Shown here piece after piece: positions 8,024-15,363 of a stretch of DNA of 46,875 bases. Below the pieces are notes generated by a model, which made no database searches, had not been told where the DNA came from, and was given only the letters and a program-made list of their open reading frames with translations. Source of the DNA: an uncultured Lachnospiraceae bacterium (GTDB lineage: Bacteria; Bacillota; Clostridia; Lachnospirales; Lachnospiraceae); assembly GCA_947588845.1 (NCBI GenBank), contig CANQAR010000017.1, forward strand, positions 1 to 46,875, in the 5' to 3' direction. The first letter of the stretch is position 1. Every line of letters starts with the position of its first letter. The position numbers and the translations under genes are program-made.

Positions 8024-8368
8024 ATGGATATTTTTAAGTACAAAAAGCTTGGAATTTTTGCCGGGGGCGCTCTGTTCGGCACTGCGGGACTGAAGCTGCT
8101 CGGCAGCAATGACGCCAAAAAGGTCTATACGCACTGTACAGCGGCGGTTTTGCGCGCGAAGGACTGTGTGATGAAGGTTGTCACGACAATCCAGGAGAAC
8201 GCGGAAGATGTGCTCGCGGAAGCGAAACAGATCAACGAGGAGCGCGCGGCAAAGGAAGCGGCGAAGAGGAACGCGGGAATGGAAGAAGAAACTTTCTGCG
8301 AAGCCTGTGAAGAACAGGAGGAAGTTCCGGTTTCCGGAGAACCTGCGGCTGAAGGAGCGCCTGCGTAG
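8024..8368 (+). CDS. DUF6110-like membrane-associated protein
   Basis: A 114-aa protein starting MDIFKYKKLGIFAGGALFGTAGLKLLGS, a glycine-rich hydrophobic N-terminal helix. DAKKVYTHCTAAVLRAKDCVMK carries two cysteines, and a charged helix and an acidic C-terminus with CEAC (about residues 91-94) follow. The N-terminal half resembles the DUF6110 family found next to heavy-metal P-type ATPases in clostridia. GGGAGG precedes the ATG. It is co-directional with the ATPase and probably in one transcript from the 7717 promoter. The molecular role is unknown; a metal-chaperone or ATPase-accessory role is inference from position and the cysteines. Confidence 0.7.
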   Translation: MDIFKYKKLGIFAGGALFGTAGLKLLGSNDAKKVYTHCTAAVLRAKDCVMKVVTTIQENAEDVLAEAKQINEERAAKEAAKRNAGMEEETFCEACEEQEEVPVSGEPAAEGAPA

Positions 8369-8552
8369 AGCGTCTGTACAGAGAGATCCTGAAGCAGACA
8401 GAAACCGGCAGAACGTGTCCGTGATAACGGGAGAAACCCGCGCAGCGGGATTCGGCCCGCCTGGCAAGTCCCATAAAGTGTAGCTCGTAAAGTATGATTC
8501 ATTTGTCTGGTGTACATGATATTTTTATCACAAAAGATCCGGAGGAATATGA

Positions 8553-10628
8553 ATGAAATTCATAATCAGACATGAGATAAAAGGAAGAATGCGGCTTCAC
8601 ATGGCGCAGGCTGTCATGACCTGCGAGGAAGCGGATATCCTGCAGTATTATCTGCAGAGGCTGCCGCAGGTGACAGAGGTTCACGTGTATGAACGGACCT
8701 GCGATGTGGCAATCCGCTACGAGGATGGACGCGCGAAGATCTTTCAGGCTCTCAGAGCGTTCCGGTATAACAAAGAGGACGTGCCGGAGCAGGTGCTGCA
8801 GAGTTCCGGCAGGGAGCTGAATGCGTATTACCAGGAAAAACTGGTAAACCGGTTTGTGGTGCGGGCGGCGAAAAAACTGTTTCTGCCCTATCCGCTCCGG
8901 GTGGCATGGACGGCTCTGCTGTCGCTGAAATACATCGGGAAGGGACTTTGCAGTCTTGCGAAACGCAGGCTGGAGGTTTCGGTTCTCGACGCGACGGCGA
9001 TCGGCGTGTCGGTCGTGCGGAGGAATTTTGGGACGGCTGATTCTGTGATGTTCCTGCTTGGCATCGGAGAACTGCTTGAAGCGTGGACCTACAAAAAGTC
9101 GGTCAGTGATCTGGCGAGAAGCATGTCGCTTGATGTCGGCAAAGTCTGGCTGAGAAGAGGAGAGCAGGATATTCTCATTTCTGCCGGCGATGTAAAGCCG
9201 GGCGACCGCATTGTTGTGCACATGGGAACGGTCATTCCGTTTGACGGTATCGTGGAGAGCGGGGAGGCGCTGGTGAACCAGTCGTCGATGACCGGAGAAT
9301 CCGAGGCCGTGCACAAAGAGAAGGACGATTACGTCTATGCCGGAACGGTGATCGAGGAAGGTGATCTGTGTATCTTTGTGAAGAAGACGAAGGGATCGAC
9401 CCGGTATGAAAAGATCGTCTCAATGATCGAGGAGACAGAAAAACTGAAATCCGCGTCTGAGAGCAGGGCGAGTCATCTCGCGGACCGGCTGGTGCCATAC
9501 ACGTTGGCCGGAACGGCGCTTGCATGGGCCGTCACGCGGAATACGACGAAGGCGCTGGCCGTTCTGATGGTGGACTTCTCCTGTGCGCTCAAGATGGCGA
9601 TTCCGGTGGCTGTGCTTTCCGCGATCCGGGAAGCACGGAGCTATGACATCATGGTGAAAGGCGGAAAATATCTGGAAGCCGTGGCGGACGCTGTGACAAT
9701 CGTGTTTGATAAGACGGGTACCCTGACAAAGGCCCATCCCGCAGTGCGCGAGGTTGTCCCGTTTGGAGGGAACCGCGCGGATGAGATGCTGCGGACTGCA
9801 GCCTGTCTCGAGGAGCATTTTCCGCATTCCATGGCGAAGGCGGTTGTGGACGCCGCGAAACAGCGGGGGCTTGAACACGAGGAGCTTCATTCCACGGTCC
9901 GCTATGTTGTGGCGCACGGAATCGTCTCCGAGATAGAAGGACGCAGAGTCGTGATCGGCAGTTTTCACTTTGTGTTTGACGATGAGGCATGTGTTGTTCC
10001 TGAAGGAGAGCAGGAGAAATTTGAAGCGCTTCCCCCGGAATATTCGCAGCTCTATCTGGCGATCGACGGCAGGCTGGCGGCTGTGATCTGTGTCGAGGAT
10101 CCGCTTCGTGAGGAAGCGGCCGAGATCGTGCAGGCGCTCAAGGAGGCCGGGATCCGCAAGGTTGTGATGATGACGGGAGACAGTGAGAGGACGGCAGCTT
10201 CCATCGCGGCGAGAGTCGGTGTGGATGAGTACTATTCCGAGGTGCTCCCGGAGGACAAGGCAGGTTTTGTGGAAAGAGAACGGTCTGAAGGCCACGCGGT
10301 GATCATGATCGGCGATGGAATCAACGATTCGCCCGCATTGTCGGCGGCGAATGTCGGCGTCGCAGTCAGCGACGGGGCGGAAATCGCGCGCGAGATCGCG
10401 GATATCACGATCGGAGCGGACAATCTGCGCGAGCTTGTCACGCTGAAATGGCTCAGCGTAAAACTGATGCGGAGGATTCACGCGAATTACGGGGTGATTG
10501 TGGGATTTAACGCCGCGCTGATTCTGCTCGGCGTGCTGGGAATCATCCAGCCGACGACATCCGCATGGCTGCACAATACCTCGACGCTCGCGATCACACT
10601 GCGAAGCATGGGGAATCTGCTGGAGTAG
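8553..10628 (+). CDS. Heavy-metal translocating P-type ATPase with SC(A)LK membrane motif
   Basis: A 691-aa P1B-like pump. The N-terminal 80 residues are HMA-like in fold pattern but lack the CxxC metal site (RMRLHMAQAVMTCEE). Catalytic motifs are intact: TGES (247-250), phosphorylated DKTGT (Asp386), HFPHS in place of the usual HP locus (about 422-426), TGDSERTA, and GDGINDSPAL (587-596). The ion-binding helix reads DFSCALK (341-347) instead of CPC or CPH, which marks a distinct specificity subgroup. GGAGG precedes the ATG. It lies between DUF6110 and an anchored HMA protein, so metal efflux or homeostasis is likely; the metal cannot be named. Confidence 0.88.
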   Translation: MKFIIRHEIKGRMRLHMAQAVMTCEEADILQYYLQRLPQVTEVHVYERTCDVAIRYEDGRAKIFQALRAFRYNKEDVPEQVLQSSGRELNAYYQEKLVNRFVVRAAKKLFLPYPLRVAWTALLSLKYIGKGLCSLAKRRLEVSVLDATAIGVSVVRRNFGTADSVMFLLGIGELLEAWTYKKSVSDLARSMSLDVGKVWLRRGEQDILISAGDVKPGDRIVVHMGTVIPFDGIVESGEALVNQSSMTGESEAVHKEKDDYVYAGTVIEEGDLCIFVKKTKGSTRYEKIVSMIEETEKLKSASESRASHLADRLVPYTLAGTALAWAVTRNTTKALAVLMVDFSCALKMAIPVAVLSAIREARSYDIMVKGGKYLEAVADAVTIVFDKTGTLTKAHPAVREVVPFGGNRADEMLRTAACLEEHFPHSMAKAVVDAAKQRGLEHEELHSTVRYVVAHGIVSEIEGRRVVIGSFHFVFDDEACVVPEGEQEKFEALPPEYSQLYLAIDGRLAAVICVEDPLREEAAEIVQALKEAGIRKVVMMTGDSERTAASIAARVGVDEYYSEVLPEDKAGFVERERSEGHAVIMIGDGINDSPALSAANVGVAVSDGAEIAREIADITIGADNLRELVTLKWLSVKLMRRIHANYGVIVGFNAALILLGVLGIIQPTTSAWLHNTSTLAITLRSMGNLLE

Positions 10629-10735
10629 GCAGATAAACCTGATCATGTAACTGGTTGGTTGATATTTTCGTCCCTGATGCTGTCCTGCGCCGCAGGGCAC
10701 AGGTATCTACGCAAACTTGTCCGCGGTTCAGGATA

Positions 10736-10750
10736 TGTCCGGACCGGACA
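10736..10750. promoter_or_regulatory. TGTCCG palindrome before the HMA gene
   Basis: TGTCCGGACCGGACA is a perfect 6-bp dyad around GAC, about 64 nt before the HMA gene. It could be an operator or a small hairpin. Confidence 0.3.
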
Positions 10751-10813
10751 GGTTCGTAATGCTGATTGAAACGGACACAAAACGTTTCGATGATTTGTTT
10801 GGAGGCAGCAGTT

Positions 10814-11179
10814 ATGTCAACAGCAATTATTGTGGTAATCCTGATTTTAATCTGCGTGTTTTCTGTGAAATCATACATCAAAAAGCTGTCCAGAGGCGGC
10901 GGATGCTGCGGAGAACATGAAGAGATGGAGAAAAAAGTCCGGGTGGCTGATCATGACAAAAGTCATTATCCGTATACAATAACGCTCCGGATCGATGGAA
11001 TGACCTGCGGAAACTGTACGCGGCGTGTTGAGAACGCGCTGAACCGCCTGGAGGGAACGTGGGCGACAGCCGACTTTTCGGAAGGAAAGGCGACTGTCCG
11101 CACAAAACAGCCGGCGGATACGGAAATACTGCGCAGAGCAGTCAGTGATGCGGGGTATACGATGCTGGGAATTTTTTAA
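10814..11179 (+). CDS. Membrane-anchored HMA metal-binding protein
   Basis: A 121-aa fusion. Residues 1-35 are a transmembrane anchor (STAIIVVILILICVFSVKS) followed by YIKKLSRGGGCCGEH, the signature of FeoB-associated Cys-rich membrane peptides. Residues 52-121 are a heavy-metal-associated domain with GMTCGNCTRRVENAL; the CxxC binds Cu(I) or Zn/Cd-type ions. The ATG at 10814 follows GGAGG at 8-nt spacing; an upstream in-frame ATG has no such site. It presumably supplies metal to the preceding ATPase at the membrane, replacing the CxxC missing from the pump's own N-terminus. That pairing is inference. Confidence 0.8.
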   Translation: MSTAIIVVILILICVFSVKSYIKKLSRGGGCCGEHEEMEKKVRVADHDKSHYPYTITLRIDGMTCGNCTRRVENALNRLEGTWATADFSEGKATVRTKQPADTEILRRAVSDAGYTMLGIF

Positions 11180-11207
11180 CAGTCGGCACCATGAGTGAAA
11201 GCCGAGA

Positions 11208-11227
11208 AAAGGGGCTGCAGCCCCTTT
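11208..11227. terminator. Bidirectional palindromic terminator
   Basis: AAAGGGGCTG/CAGCCCCTTT is a perfect 20-bp palindrome with T-rich exits on both strands. It lies between the HMA gene (+) and the chromate transporter genes (-). Confidence 0.65.
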
Positions 11228-11236
11228 CTGAGATGT

Positions 11237-11325
11237 TATGTGCAGGTCCAGACAGGGAAACCAGCTGCTGACGCAGCACCTGGACCGCACGGCGAACAGG
11301 AGGAAAAAGACGCCTCCTGTCCGAT
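11237..11325 (+). repeat. Dispersed element B, copy 3
   Basis: Stem 1 is GGTCCAG/CTGGACC, a compensatory change relative to GGCCCAGG/CCTGGGCC in the copy at 38728. Stem 2 is CAGGAGG/CCTCCTG. It ends 9 nt from the stop codon of the chromate transporter gene. Confidence 0.85.
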
Positions 11326-11334
11326 CTGAATTTT

Positions 11335-11898
11335 TTATAATTGAAATACAATTCCGGCGGCGGCCGCGATCGCAATGTACAGGATCGGGTGTTTCTTGAA
11401 TTTTTTCAGCCCGATATAGATCAGCACCGCGAGCAGGACGCATTTCCAGTTGAGCAGATCAAGGTAGGAACCGGTCTCCTCAAAAACGTCGAGTTTCAGC
11501 AGCGCGATTTTTGCGACTCCGAGTCCTGCCGCCGCGATCAGAGCGGTGGACGCGGGGCGCAGTCCGTAGAATATCCGCTGGACGAGCGCGGATTCCTTAA
11601 ACTTGTCCAGTATTTTTGAGATAAGAATGATGATGATGATGGACGGCAGAACCAGCCCGAAGGTGGCGATGACTCCGCCGAACAGTCCGGTTGTCTTGAA
11701 GCCGACATAAGTAGCCATGTTGATGCCGAGCGGTCCCGGCGTGGATTCCGATACGGCGATCAGATCCGCAATATCCTGCGTCGTAAACCAGCCGGTCGAC
11801 GCGGAAATATCATACAGGAACGGCAGGGTGGCAAGCCCGCCGCCGACCGCAAACAGACCCGTCTTGAAAAATTCCCAGAAAAGCTGTATCCAGATCAT
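11335..11898 (-). CDS. chrA: Chromate transporter, C-terminal-type half (ChrA family)
   Basis: A 187-aa half-size CHR protein with about five to six membrane segments. The family motif appears as FKTGLFAVGGGLATLPFL, and SESTPGPLGINMATYVGF is the second conserved block. Its ATG overlaps the stop of the preceding half-gene by 4 nt, the usual arrangement of split short-chain ChrA pairs that act as a heterodimer. CHR proteins export chromate or related oxyanions; in anaerobic gut clostridia the physiological substrate is unclear. Confidence 0.88.
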   Translation of the reverse strand: MIWIQLFWEFFKTGLFAVGGGLATLPFLYDISASTGWFTTQDIADLIAVSESTPGPLGINMATYVGFKTTGLFGGVIATFGLVLPSIIIIILISKILDKFKESALVQRIFYGLRPASTALIAAAGLGVAKIALLKLDVFEETGSYLDLLNWKCVLLAVLIYIGLKKFKKHPILYIAIAAAAGIVFQL

Positions 11899-12449
11899 GA
11901 TTTACTCACCTCTTTTCCTTTCGCGTCCGGTTTCAGCAGAAAACCGGCAAGTCCCGCGATTACGATCAGAACTGCCGGGGGAACCGGCGTCAGCAAAGAC
12001 AGGCCGAGAATCCCAAGAAAAATAATCCAGCAGCGGTTGTCGATGATCGATTTTTTGCCGAGCTTGATGACGGAGTCCAGAATCAGCACACAGACACAGA
12101 CGCGGATTCCGGCGAACGCGTGCTTGATGACAGCGAGTTCCGCAAAGTTGGTGAGAAACAGCGCGATCGTCGTGATAATGACGATGGAGGGCGCGACCAG
12201 GCCGAAGGTGGCGATAAAGCCGCCGATGATGCCGAACTGGCGGTAGCCGATGAAGGTCGCGGTGTTCACGGCAATGATGCCGGGCGTGCACTGGCCGATC
12301 GCGTAGTAGTCCATCAGCTCGTTTTCAGTGGCCCAGTGACGTTTGTCCACAATCTCGCGCTGAAGGATCGGAAGCATGGCGTATCCTCCGCCAAAAGTGG
12401 TGGCTCCGATCTGGGCAAAGACGAAGAACAGTTTGATCAGATCTTTCAT
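11895..12449 (-). CDS. chrA: Chromate transporter, N-terminal-type half (ChrA family)
   Basis: A 184-aa half-size CHR protein, first gene of the pair. FFVFAQIGATTFGGGYAMLPIL and YAIGQCTPGIIAVNTATFIGY are the two family signatures (GGG and PG motifs). Hydrophobic helices alternate through to a charged tail KPDAKGKEVSKS. AAAGGAG lies rather far (about 13 nt) before the ATG. Translation is coupled to the second half by the ATGA overlap. Confidence 0.88.
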   Translation of the reverse strand: MKDLIKLFFVFAQIGATTFGGGYAMLPILQREIVDKRHWATENELMDYYAIGQCTPGIIAVNTATFIGYRQFGIIGGFIATFGLVAPSIVIITTIALFLTNFAELAVIKHAFAGIRVCVCVLILDSVIKLGKKSIIDNRCWIIFLGILGLSLLTPVPPAVLIVIAGLAGFLLKPDAKGKEVSKS

Positions 12450-12483
12450 TTTTAAGTTTCAGCTCCTTTATGTTGTTATAGAC

Positions 12484-12514
12484 GAAAGCCCGCAGGTTAC
12501 ACTTTTGGGCTTTC
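12484..12514 (-). promoter_or_regulatory. Leader hairpin before the chromate transporter
   Basis: GAAAGCCC (12484-12491) pairs with GGGCTTTC (12507-12514), the same stem as in the pyridoxamine kinase leader (2905-2932), about 35 nt before the ATG. Confidence 0.4.
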
Positions 12515-12589
12515 ATATTAAACTGTCAATGATTCTATAATAAGACGGCATTTTTCGCAAGACTGAAAACGAAAGGAAAATTCAAAGAG

Positions 12590-12619
12590 TTGACATTGCC
12601 GGAGTTTTCATTATATAAT
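12590..12619 (+). promoter_or_regulatory. Strong promoter for the PHP hydrolase
   Basis: TTGACA (12590-12595), 18-nt spacer, TATAAT (12614-12619); both boxes are perfect consensus. The start codon is only about 28 nt downstream of the -10 box. Confidence 0.7.
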
Positions 12620-12647
12620 GCGGTTCATAAACGGAGGTGGAGCTCTT

Positions 12648-13370
12648 ATGAAATATGTTCTGGATTCCCATACACATACAATTGCAAGCGGCCATGCGTA
12701 CAATACGATGAATGAGATGGTGCAGGCGGCTGCGGACAAAGGGCTGGAGCTGCTCGGTATCACGGAGCACGGAATCGCGATGCCGGGGACCTGCCACGAG
12801 TATCATTTTACAAATCTGAAGGTTCTGAGCCGTCAGATGGCCGGGATCGAGGTAATGTTCGGCACGGAAGCCAATATTACGGATTACGACGGAACGATCG
12901 ACATGCCGGAGAAGCTGCTGCGGGAGATGGATGTCGTGATCGTCAGCCAGCATCTGCCCTGTATCCGTCCGGGGAGCAGGAAGGAGAATACGGCGGCGGT
13001 GATCGGCGCGATGAAGAATCCTTATGTCAACATCGTCGGACATCCGGACGACGGGAGATTCCCCCTCGATTATGAGGAGGTTGTACGCGCGGCGAAGGAA
13101 TATCATGTACTGCTTGAAGTGAACAATACGTCGATGAGCGCGCTGAATTACCGGCAGAATTCCAGGGAAAATTATCTGACCATGCTGGAGCTGTGCAGCC
13201 GTTTTGAGGCGCCGGTGATTCTGAACAGCGACGCGCACTGGTCCGGGGATATCGGGAACTGCTGCTACAGCAGCCGCCTGATCGAGGAGGCCGGTTTTCC
13301 GGAGGAGCTGATTGTAAACCGCTCGGTGAGCGAATATAAAAAATACATTAATCGGTTCAAAAACACATAA
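12648..13370 (+). CDS. PHP-domain phosphatase/phosphoesterase (YcdX-like)
   Basis: A 240-aa PHP hydrolase. The motifs YVLDSHTHT (HxH), ITEHG, FGTEANI, IVSQHLP, IVGHPDD and ILNSDAHW supply the nine or so His/Asp/Glu residues of the trinuclear metal site found in E. coli YcdX. Length matches that family. The ATG at 12648 follows GGAGGTGGAG; the upstream ATG at 12618 overlaps the promoter and is unlikely. The physiological phosphoester substrate is unknown. Gene order suggests cotranscription is not needed, since YerC has its own promoter. Confidence 0.88.
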   Translation: MKYVLDSHTHTIASGHAYNTMNEMVQAAADKGLELLGITEHGIAMPGTCHEYHFTNLKVLSRQMAGIEVMFGTEANITDYDGTIDMPEKLLREMDVVIVSQHLPCIRPGSRKENTAAVIGAMKNPYVNIVGHPDDGRFPLDYEEVVRAAKEYHVLLEVNNTSMSALNYRQNSRENYLTMLELCSRFEAPVILNSDAHWSGDIGNCCYSSRLIEEAGFPEELIVNRSVSEYKKYINRFKNT

Positions 13371-13375
13371 ATCTG

Positions 13376-13404
13376 TTTACACTGATGCGCTGACGTGTTA
13401 AAAT
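13376..13404 (+). promoter_or_regulatory. Predicted promoter for yerC
   Basis: TTTACA (13376-13381), 17-nt spacer, TAAAAT (13399-13404), starting 6 nt after the PHP gene stop. Confidence 0.5.
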
Positions 13405-13445
13405 AGAGACCATAGAATTTTGGCAAGTCAGGAGAGGATGTGCTT

Positions 13446-13751
13446 ATGAGTAAGAAAATAAGGACGGAAGCTGTCGATGCTTTATTTGAGGCGGTCATGT
13501 GTCTGAAGAATAAAGAAGAATGTTACCTGTTTTTTGAAGATGTGTGCACAGTAAACGAGCTGCTTTCTCTCTCGCAGAGATTTGAAGTGGCAAGGATGCT
13601 GACAGAGAAAAAGACGTATCTTGAGATTGCGGAGAAGACAGGGGCTTCCACGGCGACGATCAGCCGGGTGAACCGCTCTCTGAATTACGGCAACGACGGT
13701 TACGCAATGGTGTTTGCGCGGCTGAACGGGCAGCAGGACGGAGAGAGCTGA
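13446..13751 (+). CDS. yerC: TrpR-like DNA-binding protein YerC/YecD
   Basis: A 101-aa protein of the YerC/YecD family, related in fold to the Trp repressor. KNKEECYLFFEDVCTVNEL and LSQRFEVARML precede the helix-turn-helix YLEIAEKTGASTATISRVNR (about residues 57-76), followed by LNYGNDGYAMVF. The ATG at 13446 sits 8 nt after GGAGAGG; a GTG two codons earlier is less well placed. No tryptophan genes are adjacent. Regulatory targets of this family remain poorly defined. Confidence 0.9.
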   Translation: MSKKIRTEAVDALFEAVMCLKNKEECYLFFEDVCTVNELLSLSQRFEVARMLTEKKTYLEIAEKTGASTATISRVNRSLNYGNDGYAMVFARLNGQQDGES

Positions 13752-13891
13752 GAGAAGTTTTTCCGGGTGGAGCGTTTGACTGATCTTCTGGAGATTTTGC
13801 CAGGAAGATGTGTCTGCCCTGCGGGCGGGGCAGAGTCATAAATGTCCCTGGTACTGCCTTGTATTCCAGATCCCAAGGGAACAGGAACAAG

Positions 13892-13921
13892 AAAAAACCG
13901 GCGTGGCTTTTGCCGCGCCGG
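13892..13921 (-). terminator. Intrinsic terminator on the minus strand
   Basis: CCGGCGTGGC (13898-13907) pairs with GCCGCGCCGG (13912-13921) with one wobble. On the minus strand it is followed by a T6 run. It can end transcripts of the DUF1836 gene after they pass through the B and A elements. Confidence 0.6.
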
Positions 13922-13931
13922 CAAATTTATG

Positions 13932-14073
13932 GTCACTGTTCACTCCGTGATCAGCAACAACGCTCCGCGATGCACAGAAATGCCACTTTCGTGGCATTTC
14001 GCGCCTCAGACCTCGGGATTTCCGGGCAATTTGCCCGGAAATCACCTCGAGTTCAGTGGGGTGTGAGCTGTAA
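13932..14073 (+). repeat. Dispersed element A, full length (MITE-like)
   Basis: A 142-bp element from GTCACTGTTCACTCC to GTGTGAGCTGTAA (imperfect terminal inverted repeats). Hairpin 1 is AAATGCCAC/GTGGCATTT and hairpin 2 is GATTTCCGGGCAA/TTGCCCGGAAATC. It is the reverse complement of the copy at 26731-26873 over its whole length. Confidence 0.8.
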
Positions 14074-14078
14074 TGATT

Positions 14079-14137
14079 TACGCACAAACCCAGAAATGGA
14101 AATCAGCTGCTGGCGCGGCATCCGGGCCGCACGGCGG
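14079..14137 (+). repeat. Element B, diverged partial copy
   Basis: Keeps ACGCACAAACCC, GGAAATCAGCTGCTG and CCGGGCCGCACGGCGG, then ends exactly at the stop codon of the DUF1836 gene. The stem 2 part is missing. Confidence 0.6.
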
Positions 14138-14740
14138 TTATCCGGGGGACTCTGTCTCCATCCAGGAGTCGATCAGTTTTTCGATGATCTGTTTTCTCAG
14201 ATAAATATCAAAGCATAAGAGGCAGACAAAGCTGAAAGTCCGGAGAAATTCCCGATCCTGTTCGGGCGCCTCCGGGAAAGAAGCAGCTGCCTTCTGATAG
14301 GAGACGCGGACGTCCTCCTTGATCGCTTCGATATGCTCTTTGCCGAGGGTATATACTTCAGAGTAAATATCCTCAATATTTAAGGCAGTCTCTGACTGGA
14401 AAAAGCGGCTGGTAACCGGACCGAGAATTGCCTTGATATCGTCGAGGGAAAGAAACCCCTTCATGTAATAGATAAAAATAAGCACGAGCATATGTTCTTT
14501 GGAGTAGCGCTTTTTCTCCGGCGGAGGGAGCAGTTTGTTTTTGGTATAATTGTTGATCATGGTCTTTGTCAGGATCTTGTCCTTTTCGTACCGCCGGGAG
14601 GACTGAAGGTGCTCGTCCATAAAAGAAGTCACCTGATCCATGTACAGATCAATATTCGGGATTTCCCCCGGACGGATATGGGACAGGTTGGAAAGCTGAT
14701 CAATGATTTTTGATACAAGAGCATCAATATCCTGATTCAT
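14138..14740 (-). CDS. DUF1836 domain-containing protein
   Basis: A 200-aa protein. The middle part (about 65-120) is a MerR-like helix-turn-helix: TKTMINNYTKNKLLPPPEKK, RYSKEHMLVLIFIYYMKG, LSLDDIKAIL. This is the signature of DUF1836, a probable DNA-binding family of Firmicutes with no known target. The N-terminus includes a helical segment with DQVTSFMDEHL. The stop codon abuts an element B remnant, so the 3' end may have been affected by the repeat. It is monocistronic. Confidence 0.85.
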   Translation of the reverse strand: MNQDIDALVSKIIDQLSNLSHIRPGEIPNIDLYMDQVTSFMDEHLQSSRRYEKDKILTKTMINNYTKNKLLPPPEKKRYSKEHMLVLIFIYYMKGFLSLDDIKAILGPVTSRFFQSETALNIEDIYSEVYTLGKEHIEAIKEDVRVSYQKAAASFPEAPEQDREFLRTFSFVCLLCFDIYLRKQIIEKLIDSWMETESPG

Positions 14741-14920
14741 GAAATCACCTCGAGTATAGGCGGAAAGGCCTTTTTTAATGTTGGGGTCAAAAGATGCCGG
14801 ATGAACTGTTCATGCGCGAACGCATTGCGGCCAATGATTTTCAATCCCGGTATCATTATTATATAGTCCTGAGAACCATATGACAAGCAGAAAATAACCA
14901 GAAGCGGCAAGTATTTGAAC

Positions 14921-14950
14921 TCCGTTAAATTATCGAGCGTGGATTGAAAC
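14921..14950 (+). repeat. Orphan CRISPR-like repeat unit 1
   Basis: A 30-bp unit starting TCCGTTAAATTATCGA and ending GCGTGGATTGAAAC. It is identical to 28802-28831 except for the last base. The 3' end is like type I-C/I-B CRISPR repeats, but it is a single unit with no array or cas gene nearby. Confidence 0.55.
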
Positions 14951-15019
14951 AAAAATCCGGATGGAAAAAGACAGAAAAAATTGCAGGAGAAATGACAGGG
15001 GAAATGCAGGATGCGGAGC

Positions 15020-15241
15020 ATGGAATTTAAGATGGAGCGGGAAGGACTGGTGAAGCCGGGGGATCCGGTTACGGTTTCGGAGGGTGTACTGCCTTCGAGC
15101 TGGTATTATACGATTGAACCGGCAATCGCAATGTCCGGAAACTATGGAAGCCGGGAAAGGCTGAAGAGCCGGGAGGGCGTTGTCACGGAGGTTCGCACGG
15201 ATGAGAGCGGGTACACTGTGGTAGCGGAGTTTGAAGAGTAG
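15020..15241 (+). CDS. Conserved small hypothetical protein
   Basis: A 73-aa protein starting [19 protein letters not shown]. It continues with [34 protein letters not shown] and an acidic end FEE. The order of GVVTEV and TVVAEF strands suggests a small beta-barrel (SH3-like) fold. The ATG at 15020 preceded by GGATGCGGAGC was preferred over the ATG at 15011. It lies about 120 nt before pcrA in the same direction. I recognise it only as a conserved clostridial type without assigned function. Confidence 0.6.
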   Translation: MEFKMEREGLVKPGDPVTVSEGVLPSSWYYTIEPAIAMSGNYGSRERLKSREGVVTEVRTDESGYTVVAEFEE

Positions 15242-15363
15242 ACGATGCCGCAGGAAGTGTCTCCGCTGTATTTGAAGTCTGGGGCCTGCAGAGGGATTTT
15301 GATTAAAAATTCGGAGAAACAGGCGGAGAAAAAGAGGTGCAAAAGCAGAAAATGGGGGAAAAA

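Noticed and set aside
9420-10700. 426-codon open frame on the minus strand opposite the P-type ATPase
   Set aside because: It is the antisense shadow of a gene with all catalytic motifs; the product is rich in His/Arg/Gln without recognisable domains and lacks an RBS.
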